Of a stretch of DNA of 26,862 nt, positions 8,352 through 15,428 are shown piece by piece (the first letter of the stretch is position 1; each line of letters begins with the position of its first letter). Origin of the DNA: UBA5216 sp040081205 (GTDB lineage: Bacteria > Pseudomonadota > Gammaproteobacteria > Burkholderiales > SG8-41). Made by a program: the position numbers and the translations under genes. Where the stretch lies: contig JBEBHE010000019.1 in the NCBI GenBank assembly GCA_040081205.1, forward strand, positions 1 to 26,862, read 5' to 3'. The notes below the pieces were generated by a model. That model had not been told where the DNA came from. It searched no databases and saw nothing but the letters and a program-made list of their open reading frames with translations.

Positions 8352-9146
8352 CTACTCGAATTGTCCGGCGGCGAGCGCCTGCGCTTCCTTCGAAGCAGGA
8401 AAATTGGTGCGTAGCTGGTGTGCGACGCTATCCATGGTATTTCCACCACCCAGACGTCGTTCCGTACGCAAAATCAACCACAGAATTTCTGGGCTGCCGG
8501 AAGATACCGGCGCCAGCCTTTGCAAATGCAAGCGGGCGTCCGGGTAATTCGCGCGCACGTAAGCCATGTCCGCCAACTGGTAGAGCGCCTGAATTTGATT
8601 CGGCTGGAACTTCAGCGCCCCCCGGAAATAACCTTCGGCTTCGGCCATATCGCCGCGGCGACGCGCGCACAGGCCCGCGTTCACATATGAACGGTCCGGC
8701 TGCTGGTACAGCGGATCACTTACCGCCGCCATAAAATACCGTATGCCTTCCGCCTCTCGCTTGCGCTGGCACAGAAAAGCGCCATAGTTGTTGTTGGCAT
8801 CGGGATCCTGACGATTGATTCTCAGCGCCTGCTGAAAGTTCTGCTCGGCCAGCGCGTCGTTCTTCAGTTCGGCGTAGATCATGGCCGCTACGTTATACGC
8901 GGGGCCATAAGTGGGATCCGCTCGCTGCGCGATGCCCGCTTCCTCAAGCGCTATAGCCATATTTTTTAAATCCAGGTAGCCTGCGGCAAGTTCCGTGTGG
9001 ATGCGCGCACGGCCACGCGCATCGGCATCGCTGTCGGACGTGGTGGATTGAGTGGGCTGAGGCGTCGTCGTATCCATGATCGGCCCGCCAGCGCAGCCCG
9101 CCAGCACAATAAATACCGTCAGTCCCGCTAGAATCATTCTGTTCAT
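8352..9146 (-). CDS. pilW: Type IV pilus biogenesis lipoprotein PilW/PilF (TPR)
   Basis: PilW/PilF is an outer-membrane lipoprotein pilotin that helps the PilQ secretin assemble for type IV pili. The 264-residue product has a lipoprotein signal (MNRMILAGLTVFIVLAGC; lipidated Cys18). A Thr/Pro-rich linker follows, then several tetratricopeptide repeats, including YLDLKNMAIALEEAGIAQRADPTYGPAYN and QNFQQALRINRQDPDANNNYGAFLC type units. The ATG at 9146 overlaps the rlmN stop (ATGA); a second Met at codon 4 is a less likely start. The rlmN-pilW linkage is conserved. The naming follows the Neisseria/Pseudomonas homologues. Whether this organism makes type IV pili cannot be seen here. Confidence 0.93.
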   Translation of the reverse strand: MNRMILAGLTVFIVLAGCAGGPIMDTTTPQPTQSTTSDSDADARGRARIHTELAAGYLDLKNMAIALEEAGIAQRADPTYGPAYNVAAMIYAELKNDALAEQNFQQALRINRQDPDANNNYGAFLCQRKREAEGIRYFMAAVSDPLYQQPDRSYVNAGLCARRRGDMAEAEGYFRGALKFQPNQIQALYQLADMAYVRANYPDARLHLQRLAPVSSGSPEILWLILRTERRLGGGNTMDSVAHQLRTNFPASKEAQALAAGQFE

Positions 9147-10285
9147 TGCACGGCCTCGGACTCGGAAATAGATTGGGAACTGGATTCGCGCGGCATTTGT
9201 GACGCCCGGCGACGTTCTGCCCTGCGCGTTTTATCGTTAACCTGACCCGCCAGTTGCCCGCATGCTGCGGCAATATCATCGCCGCGCGTCTTGCGCGTGG
9301 TAGCCACAAGTCCCGCGCGCAACAACACATCACGAAAGCGCGCCACCGCATCTGACTTTGAACGCGCATAGCCGGAATCCGGAAACGGATTAAACGGAAT
9401 GAGATTAATTTTGCACGGAACCGATTTGACGGTTTCCACCAATTCATGCGCTTGCGCTACACTGTCATTCACACCATCAAGCAGCACGTATTCAAAAGTA
9501 ACAAAATCACGGGGCGCTTTTTCAATGTAGCGCACGCAGGCAGCGAGCAATTCTCGAATCGGATATTTCTTGTTGATCGGCACCAAGTTGTTGCGCAATG
9601 CGTCGTTAGGCGCATGCAGCGACACCGCCAGCGCAACCGGACACGCGTCACGCAAGCGATCCATCGCCGGCACCAGACCGGAAGTGGAAAGCGTAACCCG
9701 CCGCCGCGACAGCCCGTACGCATCGTCGTCCAGCATCAACCGCATAGCGGTCACGACGTTATCAAAATTCGCCAGTGGCTCGCCCATGCCCATCATCACC
9801 ACATTAGAGATGGGGCGCGGATCGTCCTTGTTTCTGATGTCATAGGCGCCCAAACATTTGTTCGCCCACCACAACTGCCCGATGATCTCGGCAACACCAA
9901 GATTGCGATTGAAACCCTGCCGTCCCGTAGCACAAAAAGAACATTCCAGTGCACAGCCAGCTTGCGACGATACGCACAAGGTTCCGCGCTCAGTTTCCGG
10001 AATAAACACGGTTTCTATCGCATTGCCGGTACCCACATCCATCAACCACTTGCGGGTGCCATCGGCGGCAACGGTATCTTGAATGACGGTGGGCCCAGCG
10101 ATTGCCGCTTCCGCACCGAGCCGTTCGCGCAGCGCCTTGGAGATGTCGGTCATCACCCCAAAATCAGCGGCCCCAGACTGATGCATCCAGTGCAGTAACT
10201 GCTTTGCCCGAAACGGTTTTTCACCCAACACCGCGCAATATGAGGTGAGTTCCTGGTGGCCGTATCCGAGTAAATTGACTGTCAT
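9143..10285 (-). CDS. rlmN: Dual-specificity 23S rRNA/tRNA adenine C2-methyltransferase RlmN
   Basis: RlmN is a radical SAM enzyme that makes 2-methyladenosine at A2503 of 23S rRNA and A37 of some tRNAs. From the ATG at 10285 the product has 380 residues. It shows the radical SAM cluster motif CxxxCxxC (CALECSFC, Cys111/115/118), the following ATGRQGFNRNL, and VVMMGMGEPLANFDNV. The C-terminal RKTRGDDIAAACGQLAG contains the second catalytic cysteine. I prefer this ATG because MTVNLLGYG matches family N-termini. An in-frame GTG at 10303, directly after the ndk stop, would add six residues. The gene has an Arg/Ser/Glu-rich C-terminal extension. It overlaps pilW by four bases. Confidence 0.97.
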   Translation of the reverse strand: MTVNLLGYGHQELTSYCAVLGEKPFRAKQLLHWMHQSGAADFGVMTDISKALRERLGAEAAIAGPTVIQDTVAADGTRKWLMDVGTGNAIETVFIPETERGTLCVSSQAGCALECSFCATGRQGFNRNLGVAEIIGQLWWANKCLGAYDIRNKDDPRPISNVVMMGMGEPLANFDNVVTAMRLMLDDDAYGLSRRRVTLSTSGLVPAMDRLRDACPVALAVSLHAPNDALRNNLVPINKKYPIRELLAACVRYIEKAPRDFVTFEYVLLDGVNDSVAQAHELVETVKSVPCKINLIPFNPFPDSGYARSKSDAVARFRDVLLRAGLVATTRKTRGDDIAAACGQLAGQVNDKTRRAERRRASQMPRESSSQSISESEAVQ

Positions 10286-10303
10286 AGCACCGGAATTGAC
10301 CAC

Positions 10304-10729
10304 CTATCGCGGACAAATATCCAGGCTGGCAAAGAAATAAGCAATTTCTGTCGCTGCATTCTCGGCTGAATCCGAACCATGTACTGCGTTAGCGTCAATG
10401 CTGTCCGCGAAATCGGCACGGATCGTGCCTTTTTCAGCTTTTTTTGGGTCCGTTGCACCCATCAGATCACGGTATTTTTGCACAGAATTGTCGCCCTCCA
10501 GCACCTGAATAATCACCGGCCCGGATGTCATGAAATCAACCAGATCTTTGAAAAAAGGGCGATTTTTATGCACCGCGTAGAAACCCTCGGCATCGGCACG
10601 TGACAACAGCGCCATACGCGCGGCGATGATCTTCAGCCCAGCTTTCTCAAAACGAGTATAAATCTGGCCAATCACATTTTTTGCAACGGCATCCGGTTTG
10701 ATAATCGATAAAGTACGTTCCACGCCCAT
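10304..10729 (-). CDS. ndk: Nucleoside diphosphate kinase
   Basis: Ndk transfers the gamma phosphate between nucleoside di- and triphosphates through a phosphohistidine and balances NTP and dNTP pools. The 141-residue product has ERTLSIIKPDAVAKN at the N-terminus and the catalytic His117 in NAVHGSDS, the family signature. Length is normal. The ATG at 10729 is preceded by AAGGGACAGCGGATC, giving an AAGGGA ribosome binding site with about nine bases of spacing. It is the first gene after a 155-base gap containing a candidate promoter, so it probably heads the ndk-rlmN-pilW transcript. Confidence 0.98.
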   Translation of the reverse strand: MGVERTLSIIKPDAVAKNVIGQIYTRFEKAGLKIIAARMALLSRADAEGFYAVHKNRPFFKDLVDFMTSGPVIIQVLEGDNSVQKYRDLMGATDPKKAEKGTIRADFADSIDANAVHGSDSAENAATEIAYFFASLDICPR

Positions 10730-10767
10730 GATCCGCTGTCCCTTGCCTGAGGTTTAAATAACTGTTA

Positions 10768-10796
10768 AGGATAGCACGATAAGGCCTTGAAATAAA
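10768..10796 (-). promoter_or_regulatory. Candidate extended -10 promoter upstream of ndk
   Basis: On the minus strand TGC-TATCCT (10776-10768) resembles an extended -10 element. A poor -35-like hexamer TTTATT lies 17 bases upstream (10796-10791). Transcription would begin near 10761, giving a leader of roughly 30 bases before the ndk ATG. Placement directly after a terminator-like hairpin supports it, but the hexamers match the consensus only partly. Confidence 0.4.
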
Positions 10797-10814
10797 GACA
10801 CTTCGAGGCGAAGT
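10790..10814 (-). terminator. Weak intrinsic terminator after the FecR-type gene
   Basis: About 70 bases after the stop of the LysM-FecR gene, the minus strand has a perfect 6-base stem with a 3-base loop, ACTTCG-CCT-CGAAGT (10814-10800). It is followed by GTCTTTATTT, a partly U-rich run. The stem is short and the U tract is interrupted, so termination may be incomplete. Confidence 0.4.
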
Positions 10815-10884
10815 TGCAGTGCAGCAAACTGGATGTCGCCAGTCACATGGCAGCAGAAGCCCCGCTACCGTACTCATGCCGGGT

Positions 10885-12570
10885 TTACTGCGAGGGACCT
10901 ACCATCCCAAAAGACGACGCCAAGCACCGGCCAGATGAATCCGTTACACAAGGCTGCACGGAAAACCGCTGCACGGACGAATAAGGTCCGACGAATCCGT
11001 CAGGATCGGTCGCCCGAAAACGCATGTAGTAGGTGCCTGGGCCAGGACGCGGCACCTCAAACGCAGGCTTATCCAGACTGTGCGTCAGCAGCGGCTTGGC
11101 GAATTGCGGATTGTCGGCCAATTGAAACTCGAACTTTTGTCCGGACTCTCCCGCCCACCGAAACTGAACCCCGTTGTCGCCCACGGACGGGGGTTCCGGC
11201 TGAGCCGGCGGCGCCATCAACGCAAAACTCGCCACATCGCCATACGGCCCGCGATCGCCGTCCTTACGTAAACTCGCCACACGCCAGAAATAATCCCCCA
11301 ACGGCAGGCTCGCCACCGTCGCTTCGGTGCCTTTCACCGATTTGTTCTCGTGCGCCAGAGATTTGAATGCAGCATCACGCGCGACTTGTATGTGATAGGA
11401 GGCCGCTTCAGGATTGTCCGCCCACTTGAACTCGACATCCTTGCTGCGCACTTTTCCCTTAGCCACCGGTACGGAAATCAATGGCGGCTCGGGACGCGCC
11501 TTTAGCCGAAACGCATGGGTTGCATCCCGCCCTTCCAGTCCGCGCGCATCCACACCGCGCACACGCAGAAAATAACTGCCATCGGCAATCTCCGTGAACC
11601 GCAACTCCGGCGATGTCATCAACGCCTCGGCTACCACCACGTTGAATTCCTTGTCGCGAGCCACCTGCGCGCGATACGCCCGGGCGCCGTCCAGCGCCGT
11701 CAATGGAAATCGCAGCACGGTACGCTCCAGCAACGCCGGCAGGCGCGCGGTCTGCGGCGCCGCCAATAGCGCGACCGGATCCGCTACCGATTTGCTGGAA
11801 TCGACAACGCTGCCAAAACCCGCATTCACGCGTTTGCCTTCGCCGGTGGCACCGGCAGCGGCTACCGCCACCACACCTTCCAGCACTTCGCTGCGCGCCT
11901 GCTCGGCTTTGCTATCCATGGTCACGCGAAATTCAGTGCCTCGCACGCCCATGGTCCCCAAGCGCGTTTGCACGCTGCTGCGAGGTTGCGAGCCCGCGCC
12001 GCCAATTTTTGCAACGAGCGACTCCACGCGGCCTACCACCACGTGGAATACCGATTCCAGTATGCCCGTGTCGGGATAGCTGCGCAGCCGGCTGATTTGC
12101 ACCTGGCTGTCTGCTTGCACACGCACTATCGATCCATCCGCAAGCTTTAGCGTGGCATAGCCGTTCTTGCCGGTGATGACCTCCGCGCCTTCCGCAAGCG
12201 TTGCACCCAAGGCGGCCACGGCGATTGGCGCTGGCGTTGCTGCTGTGGCGCCACCAGAAATCTTTACATCACCGGTCGCGCTAGCGACCGTGGCCATGCC
12301 CGGCGCAGAGCGCAACAACTCGAGCGGAATGCGAATGGCTTGCGCAGGGCGAATAAGATTCGGATTAGGCATGCGATTGTACTGCGCCACTTGACGCCAT
12401 TGCACCGGCTCTTTCAGCAATCGCTCGCTCAGACCAATCACGGTATCGCCGCTGCGAACGACATGCACGAAGTCATCGGCCGGACTCGCCGCAAATGCGC
12501 ATCCGCCGCCGGCAAGAAGCAGCGCAACCGCAATGGCGCATCGATACAGATTCAACATGATTTTGACCAT
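10885..12570 (-). CDS. Exported LysM-FecR domain protein with fibronectin-like repeats
   Basis: No specific name is recognised for this 561-residue protein. A signal sequence occupies about 1-28 (hydrophobic CAIAVALLLAGGG, likely cleaved after AFA), so it is probably periplasmic or surface-associated. A LysM peptidoglycan-binding domain follows at about 34-82 (HVVRSGDTVIGLSERLLKEP). A FecR-type beta domain lies at about 121-240 (NGYATLKLADGSIVRVQADS; TMGVRGTEFRVTMD). Two to three fibronectin-III-like or Ig-like repeats fill about 275-545, with recurrent YRAQVARDKEF, YHIQVARDAAF and FEFQLADNPQF segments, each followed by G-Y/F-R-V/F elements. The ATG at 12570 is used; another ATG four codons later is possible. 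It follows the CHASE2 kinase and Hpt genes after 130 bases. Unlike the FecR that signals in iron uptake, this one has no sigma factor beside it. A role as envelope partner of the kinase is inference. Confidence 0.85.
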   Translation of the reverse strand: MVKIMLNLYRCAIAVALLLAGGGCAFAASPADDFVHVVRSGDTVIGLSERLLKEPVQWRQVAQYNRMPNPNLIRPAQAIRIPLELLRSAPGMATVASATGDVKISGGATAATPAPIAVAALGATLAEGAEVITGKNGYATLKLADGSIVRVQADSQVQISRLRSYPDTGILESVFHVVVGRVESLVAKIGGAGSQPRSSVQTRLGTMGVRGTEFRVTMDSKAEQARSEVLEGVVAVAAAGATGEGKRVNAGFGSVVDSSKSVADPVALLAAPQTARLPALLERTVLRFPLTALDGARAYRAQVARDKEFNVVVAEALMTSPELRFTEIADGSYFLRVRGVDARGLEGRDATHAFRLKARPEPPLISVPVAKGKVRSKDVEFKWADNPEAASYHIQVARDAAFKSLAHENKSVKGTEATVASLPLGDYFWRVASLRKDGDRGPYGDVASFALMAPPAQPEPPSVGDNGVQFRWAGESGQKFEFQLADNPQFAKPLLTHSLDKPAFEVPRPGPGTYYMRFRATDPDGFVGPYSSVQRFSVQPCVTDSSGRCLASSFGMVGPSQ

Positions 12571-12571
12571 T

Positions 12572-12581
12572 CCAATATTGG
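12572..12581. repeat. Perfect 10-base palindrome before the LysM-FecR gene
   Basis: CCAATATTGG ends one base before the ATG at 12570, in the 130-base gap between the Hpt gene and the LysM-FecR gene. It could be a regulator-binding site or chance. The rest of this gap shows no gene and only a poor GTGGG/CCCAC inverted repeat. Confidence 0.3.
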
Positions 12582-12700
12582 ATGACAGCCCACCAAGTTT
12601 TTCAGAACGGGGCCACCACTGACCTTATCCGAAGTGGGGCACGAGGATGCTATCGCCCACTGATCAAGCAACGCGCCAAGGCGTGGGATGCGCCACAATT

Positions 12701-13006
12701 TTACACATATTTTACAGTTACACTTCCCAAATAGTCCTTCAAGCACGCCGCCAACCGCTGCAACTCAATACTATCGCGCGCTCGGGCGGCCGCCACCATA
12801 GCTTCGCCTATGTCCGTGATTATGGAAAAACCGTAACTGCGGCCGCCGCCCGCCATGCCATGCCCGATTTTGCGCAACGCCTCAAAGTCATCGGCTTGCA
12901 GCGCTTGCGCGATGGCAGCCTGATCCTTGCGGCGCTGCTCTAGGAATACCGGCATCAAATCCTTCAGATCGCGCTCTACAACGACGGTGATCGGATCAAA
13001 CGGCAT
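12701..13006 (-). CDS. Histidine phosphotransfer (Hpt) domain protein
   Basis: Hpt domains relay a phosphoryl group between receiver domains in multistep phosphorelays. The 101-residue, all-helical product has the phosphoacceptor site KIGHGMAGGGRSYGF with His49. The Lys that usually follows in HxxKG is Ala52 here. I chose the ATG at 13006 because GCGGAGGTTGGAC directly before it holds a strong GGAGGT ribosome binding site. A TTG two codons upstream is much less likely. The start overlaps the end of the hybrid kinase gene by 11 bases, so the two are almost certainly co-translated. The natural reading is that the kinase receiver passes phosphate to this protein and on to a response regulator encoded elsewhere. 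Confidence 0.88.
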   Translation of the reverse strand: MPFDPITVVVERDLKDLMPVFLEQRRKDQAAIAQALQADDFEALRKIGHGMAGGGRSYGFSIITDIGEAMVAAARARDSIELQRLAACLKDYLGSVTVKYV

Positions 13007-15428
13007 GTCCAACCTCCGCGTTGTGCGGCCGTGCCGCCATCGCCGATTCCAGCGCGACCTGCAAGCTGCCGCGCGTCAGCGGCTTATCCAGCACCGCATT
13101 GCACCCCGCAGCCAACGCCATCCGGCGCTCTTCCTCGCCCTTGTGCGCAGTCAGCGCAAGTATCGGCGCACTATAGCCGCACAGACGTAAAGTGCGCGTG
13201 GCCTCCGCGCCCGGAATCACAGGCATGTCCATATCCATCAGCACTGCGTCTGGCCGTTGCGACAACGCAATAGCCACGGCCTGCTCGCCGTTTTCACACT
13301 GCAACACCGACAAACCCAACTGCTCAAGGAATCGAACCGTCAGTGCGCGAATGTCCGGCATGTCTTCGGCGACCAGCACAGTGCCGCGCATCGTCGCCGG
13401 CGCGACACGGTTAGCCGGTTCTGTCGCGGTCGGTGCGTCGGCGCTCTCTGCGACAACGCGCGGCGCCGCTAGCGTGACTTTGAACACGGTTCCCCCCCCC
13501 ACGCGGCTGCGCACGTGAATATCGCCACCCATGAGGCGGGCAAGATTGCGGCTGATCGTCAGCCCCAGACCGGTGCCGCCGTGGCTGGAAGCCACCGTCG
13601 CATCCGCCTGCTGGAACGCGCCAAACAACCGTTGCAATACGGTTTCCGGCATACCGGGACCGGTATCGGCAACGTACAATTGCAGCACATCGTTCTCCCA
13701 TGCGTAAACGACGGTAATCTCTCCCTTCTCGGTGAATTTAATCGCGTTGCTCAGCAGATTCAAAACAATCTGCCGCAATCTAAATGCATCCATCGCCAGC
13801 CATTCCGGAACGCCTTTATCTTCAGCGCGCATCTTCACCGGCTTTCCACGCAGCAACGGCTCAACTGTTGCCAGGGCATCGCCAACCACATTTTTCACAC
13901 TTTCCGGATGACGTTGAATGGTCATCTGCCCGGCCTCGATCTTCGCCTGATCCAGCAGATTGTTCACCAGCGACAGCATATTCTGGCAATTGCGATCAAC
14001 GATTTCGCCGTTTTTCATGCGCTGTTCGCGACCCAGATCGTCCTGGTGCAGATTGATATTATTGAAGCCCATGATCGCGGTCAGCGGTGTGCGTAACTCG
14101 TGGGTCATGTGCGATAGAAACTGGCTCTTCAACCGCTCCGCTTCCCGCGCCGCCCGCGTCTCCAATTCGAGGCGCTGATTGCTGTTGTAGAGCCTGAGTT
14201 GCCGGTAAAACACCACCAGAAGCTGCATCAACAGTCCCGCCAAAATCGCAAATAGGATTCCGATGGCCTGTCCGCGCATCACTGCAACCGTGGCGCCTGC
14301 CAGCACAAAAGCGATGAGCGCCGGAAATATCACCCACTGCAGAGTCTTTCTCGCGGACCACGCCGGATGCCCCAGCAGCGTGATCAACAAAATCACGCCC
14401 AGCACCAGCGACAGGTCAACGGCCCATGACCGCGGCTTGAGCACGTGGCCGCGCGCCAGCAATTCAGTGGTCATCGCCTGCACACGCACACCCGGTTGCA
14501 AACCCAGCGGCGTGTAAACAAAATCGCCGAGCACGGCGGTGGAGCTTCCCACAATCACATGCCGTCCTTTTACCGCTGCCGCCATCGCCTCCAGTCCGCG
14601 CACGCCGGAAGCCGCCAATGCGACCTGGTAGAACGGCAGCGTCGGAATGCCGTCTATGGCCGCCGGGTAATGCAACAACGCTTCGGCGCGTTCAGTCACC
14701 GGCCACGACCGGCCGTTAAGCGATATCACCCCTGAGCCGATGTGCAACTGCGCGGGACGGCCTGCCTCATTTAGCAATGCCAGCGGCAAGCTCGGCACGC
14801 GCTTGCCATAAACAGAAAATACCAACGGCACCCGGCGCAGAATCCCGTCGCCATCCGCCTGCACATTGATCACGCCTACGCCAGCACGGGATGTCAACGC
14901 GAGCTGCGGCAGCGTCAGATCGCTTACCGCCCATGCGTTGCGTTCGCTCGTCGCGCCCCACGCTTTGGTATCCAGTTGTTTTTGATACGCTGCGTCTCGG
15001 CCAAACGTGTATGGCAATGCCGCAGCCGCAAGTGTCACGCGTTCATCCAGCGCGGCCGCAAAAGCATCGTCGCCTTTGCGTGCGTCGGAAAACAGCACGT
15101 CATACGCTACCGCTTTTGCACCGACGCGTAACAGGTATTCCGTCACCAGCGCATAAATTTCCCGATCATAGGGCCACGGGCCCAGCTTCGGACGCAACTG
15201 CGTCATTGACTCTTCATCGACATCCACCACCACCACATGGTCGAACGCGATTCGAGGCGCAAGCATACGGATATGCGTATCCGTCATGTCGTAGTCGATA
15301 CGCCGAAACACATCGCTGGTTTCAACGAACGCCGTCAGAAAAAAAGCCAGCACCGCAAACACCATGCTGCGCACGAGATACGGCAATGATCGCAATTGAT
15401 CGATTGCGTTTTCAGTGGTCTCTATCAT
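12996..15428 (-). CDS. CHASE2-domain hybrid sensor histidine kinase with receiver
   Basis: This 810-residue membrane sensor has a first membrane helix at about 17-36. An extracytoplasmic CHASE2 domain follows at about 40-330, with IDYDMTDTHIRMLAP, VVVVDVDEESM, AKAVAYDVLFS and KGRHVIVGSSTAVLGDFVYTPLG. Three more helices span about 335-408. The HisKA domain has phosphoacceptor His443 in SHMTHELRTPLTAI. The ATPase domain has N561 (LNLLSNAIKFT), DTGPGM 588-593 and GGTGLGL 617-623. A C-terminal receiver has acidic residues Glu688/Asp689, phosphoacceptor Asp732 (VLMDMDMP) and Lys782. All catalytic residues are present. The ATG overlaps the tilS stop (ATGA), and the 3' end overlaps the Hpt gene. A run of nine G residues (coding strand, 13500-13492) encodes part of VGGGTVF near the end of the ATPase domain. 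The signal it senses is unknown. Confidence 0.93.
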   Translation of the reverse strand: MIETTENAIDQLRSLPYLVRSMVFAVLAFFLTAFVETSDVFRRIDYDMTDTHIRMLAPRIAFDHVVVVDVDEESMTQLRPKLGPWPYDREIYALVTEYLLRVGAKAVAYDVLFSDARKGDDAFAAALDERVTLAAAALPYTFGRDAAYQKQLDTKAWGATSERNAWAVSDLTLPQLALTSRAGVGVINVQADGDGILRRVPLVFSVYGKRVPSLPLALLNEAGRPAQLHIGSGVISLNGRSWPVTERAEALLHYPAAIDGIPTLPFYQVALAASGVRGLEAMAAAVKGRHVIVGSSTAVLGDFVYTPLGLQPGVRVQAMTTELLARGHVLKPRSWAVDLSLVLGVILLITLLGHPAWSARKTLQWVIFPALIAFVLAGATVAVMRGQAIGILFAILAGLLMQLLVVFYRQLRLYNSNQRLELETRAAREAERLKSQFLSHMTHELRTPLTAIMGFNNINLHQDDLGREQRMKNGEIVDRNCQNMLSLVNNLLDQAKIEAGQMTIQRHPESVKNVVGDALATVEPLLRGKPVKMRAEDKGVPEWLAMDAFRLRQIVLNLLSNAIKFTEKGEITVVYAWENDVLQLYVADTGPGMPETVLQRLFGAFQQADATVASSHGGTGLGLTISRNLARLMGGDIHVRSRVGGGTVFKVTLAAPRVVAESADAPTATEPANRVAPATMRGTVLVAEDMPDIRALTVRFLEQLGLSVLQCENGEQAVAIALSQRPDAVLMDMDMPVIPGAEATRTLRLCGYSAPILALTAHKGEEERRMALAAGCNAVLDKPLTRGSLQVALESAMAARPHNAEVGHAV
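13492..13500 (-). repeat. G9 homopolymer tract inside the hybrid kinase gene
   Basis: Nine consecutive G residues on the coding strand lie within codons GTG GGG GGG GGA (residues VGGG, about 643-646). This is the longest G/C run I noticed in the window. Slippage here would shift the frame and remove the end of the ATPase domain and the whole receiver. Phase variation is only a possibility. Confidence 0.7.

Noticed and set aside
12601..12700. Small RNA or tRNA gene in the gap before the LysM-FecR gene
   Set aside because: No cloverleaf, CCA end or convincing promoter-terminator pair could be seen.
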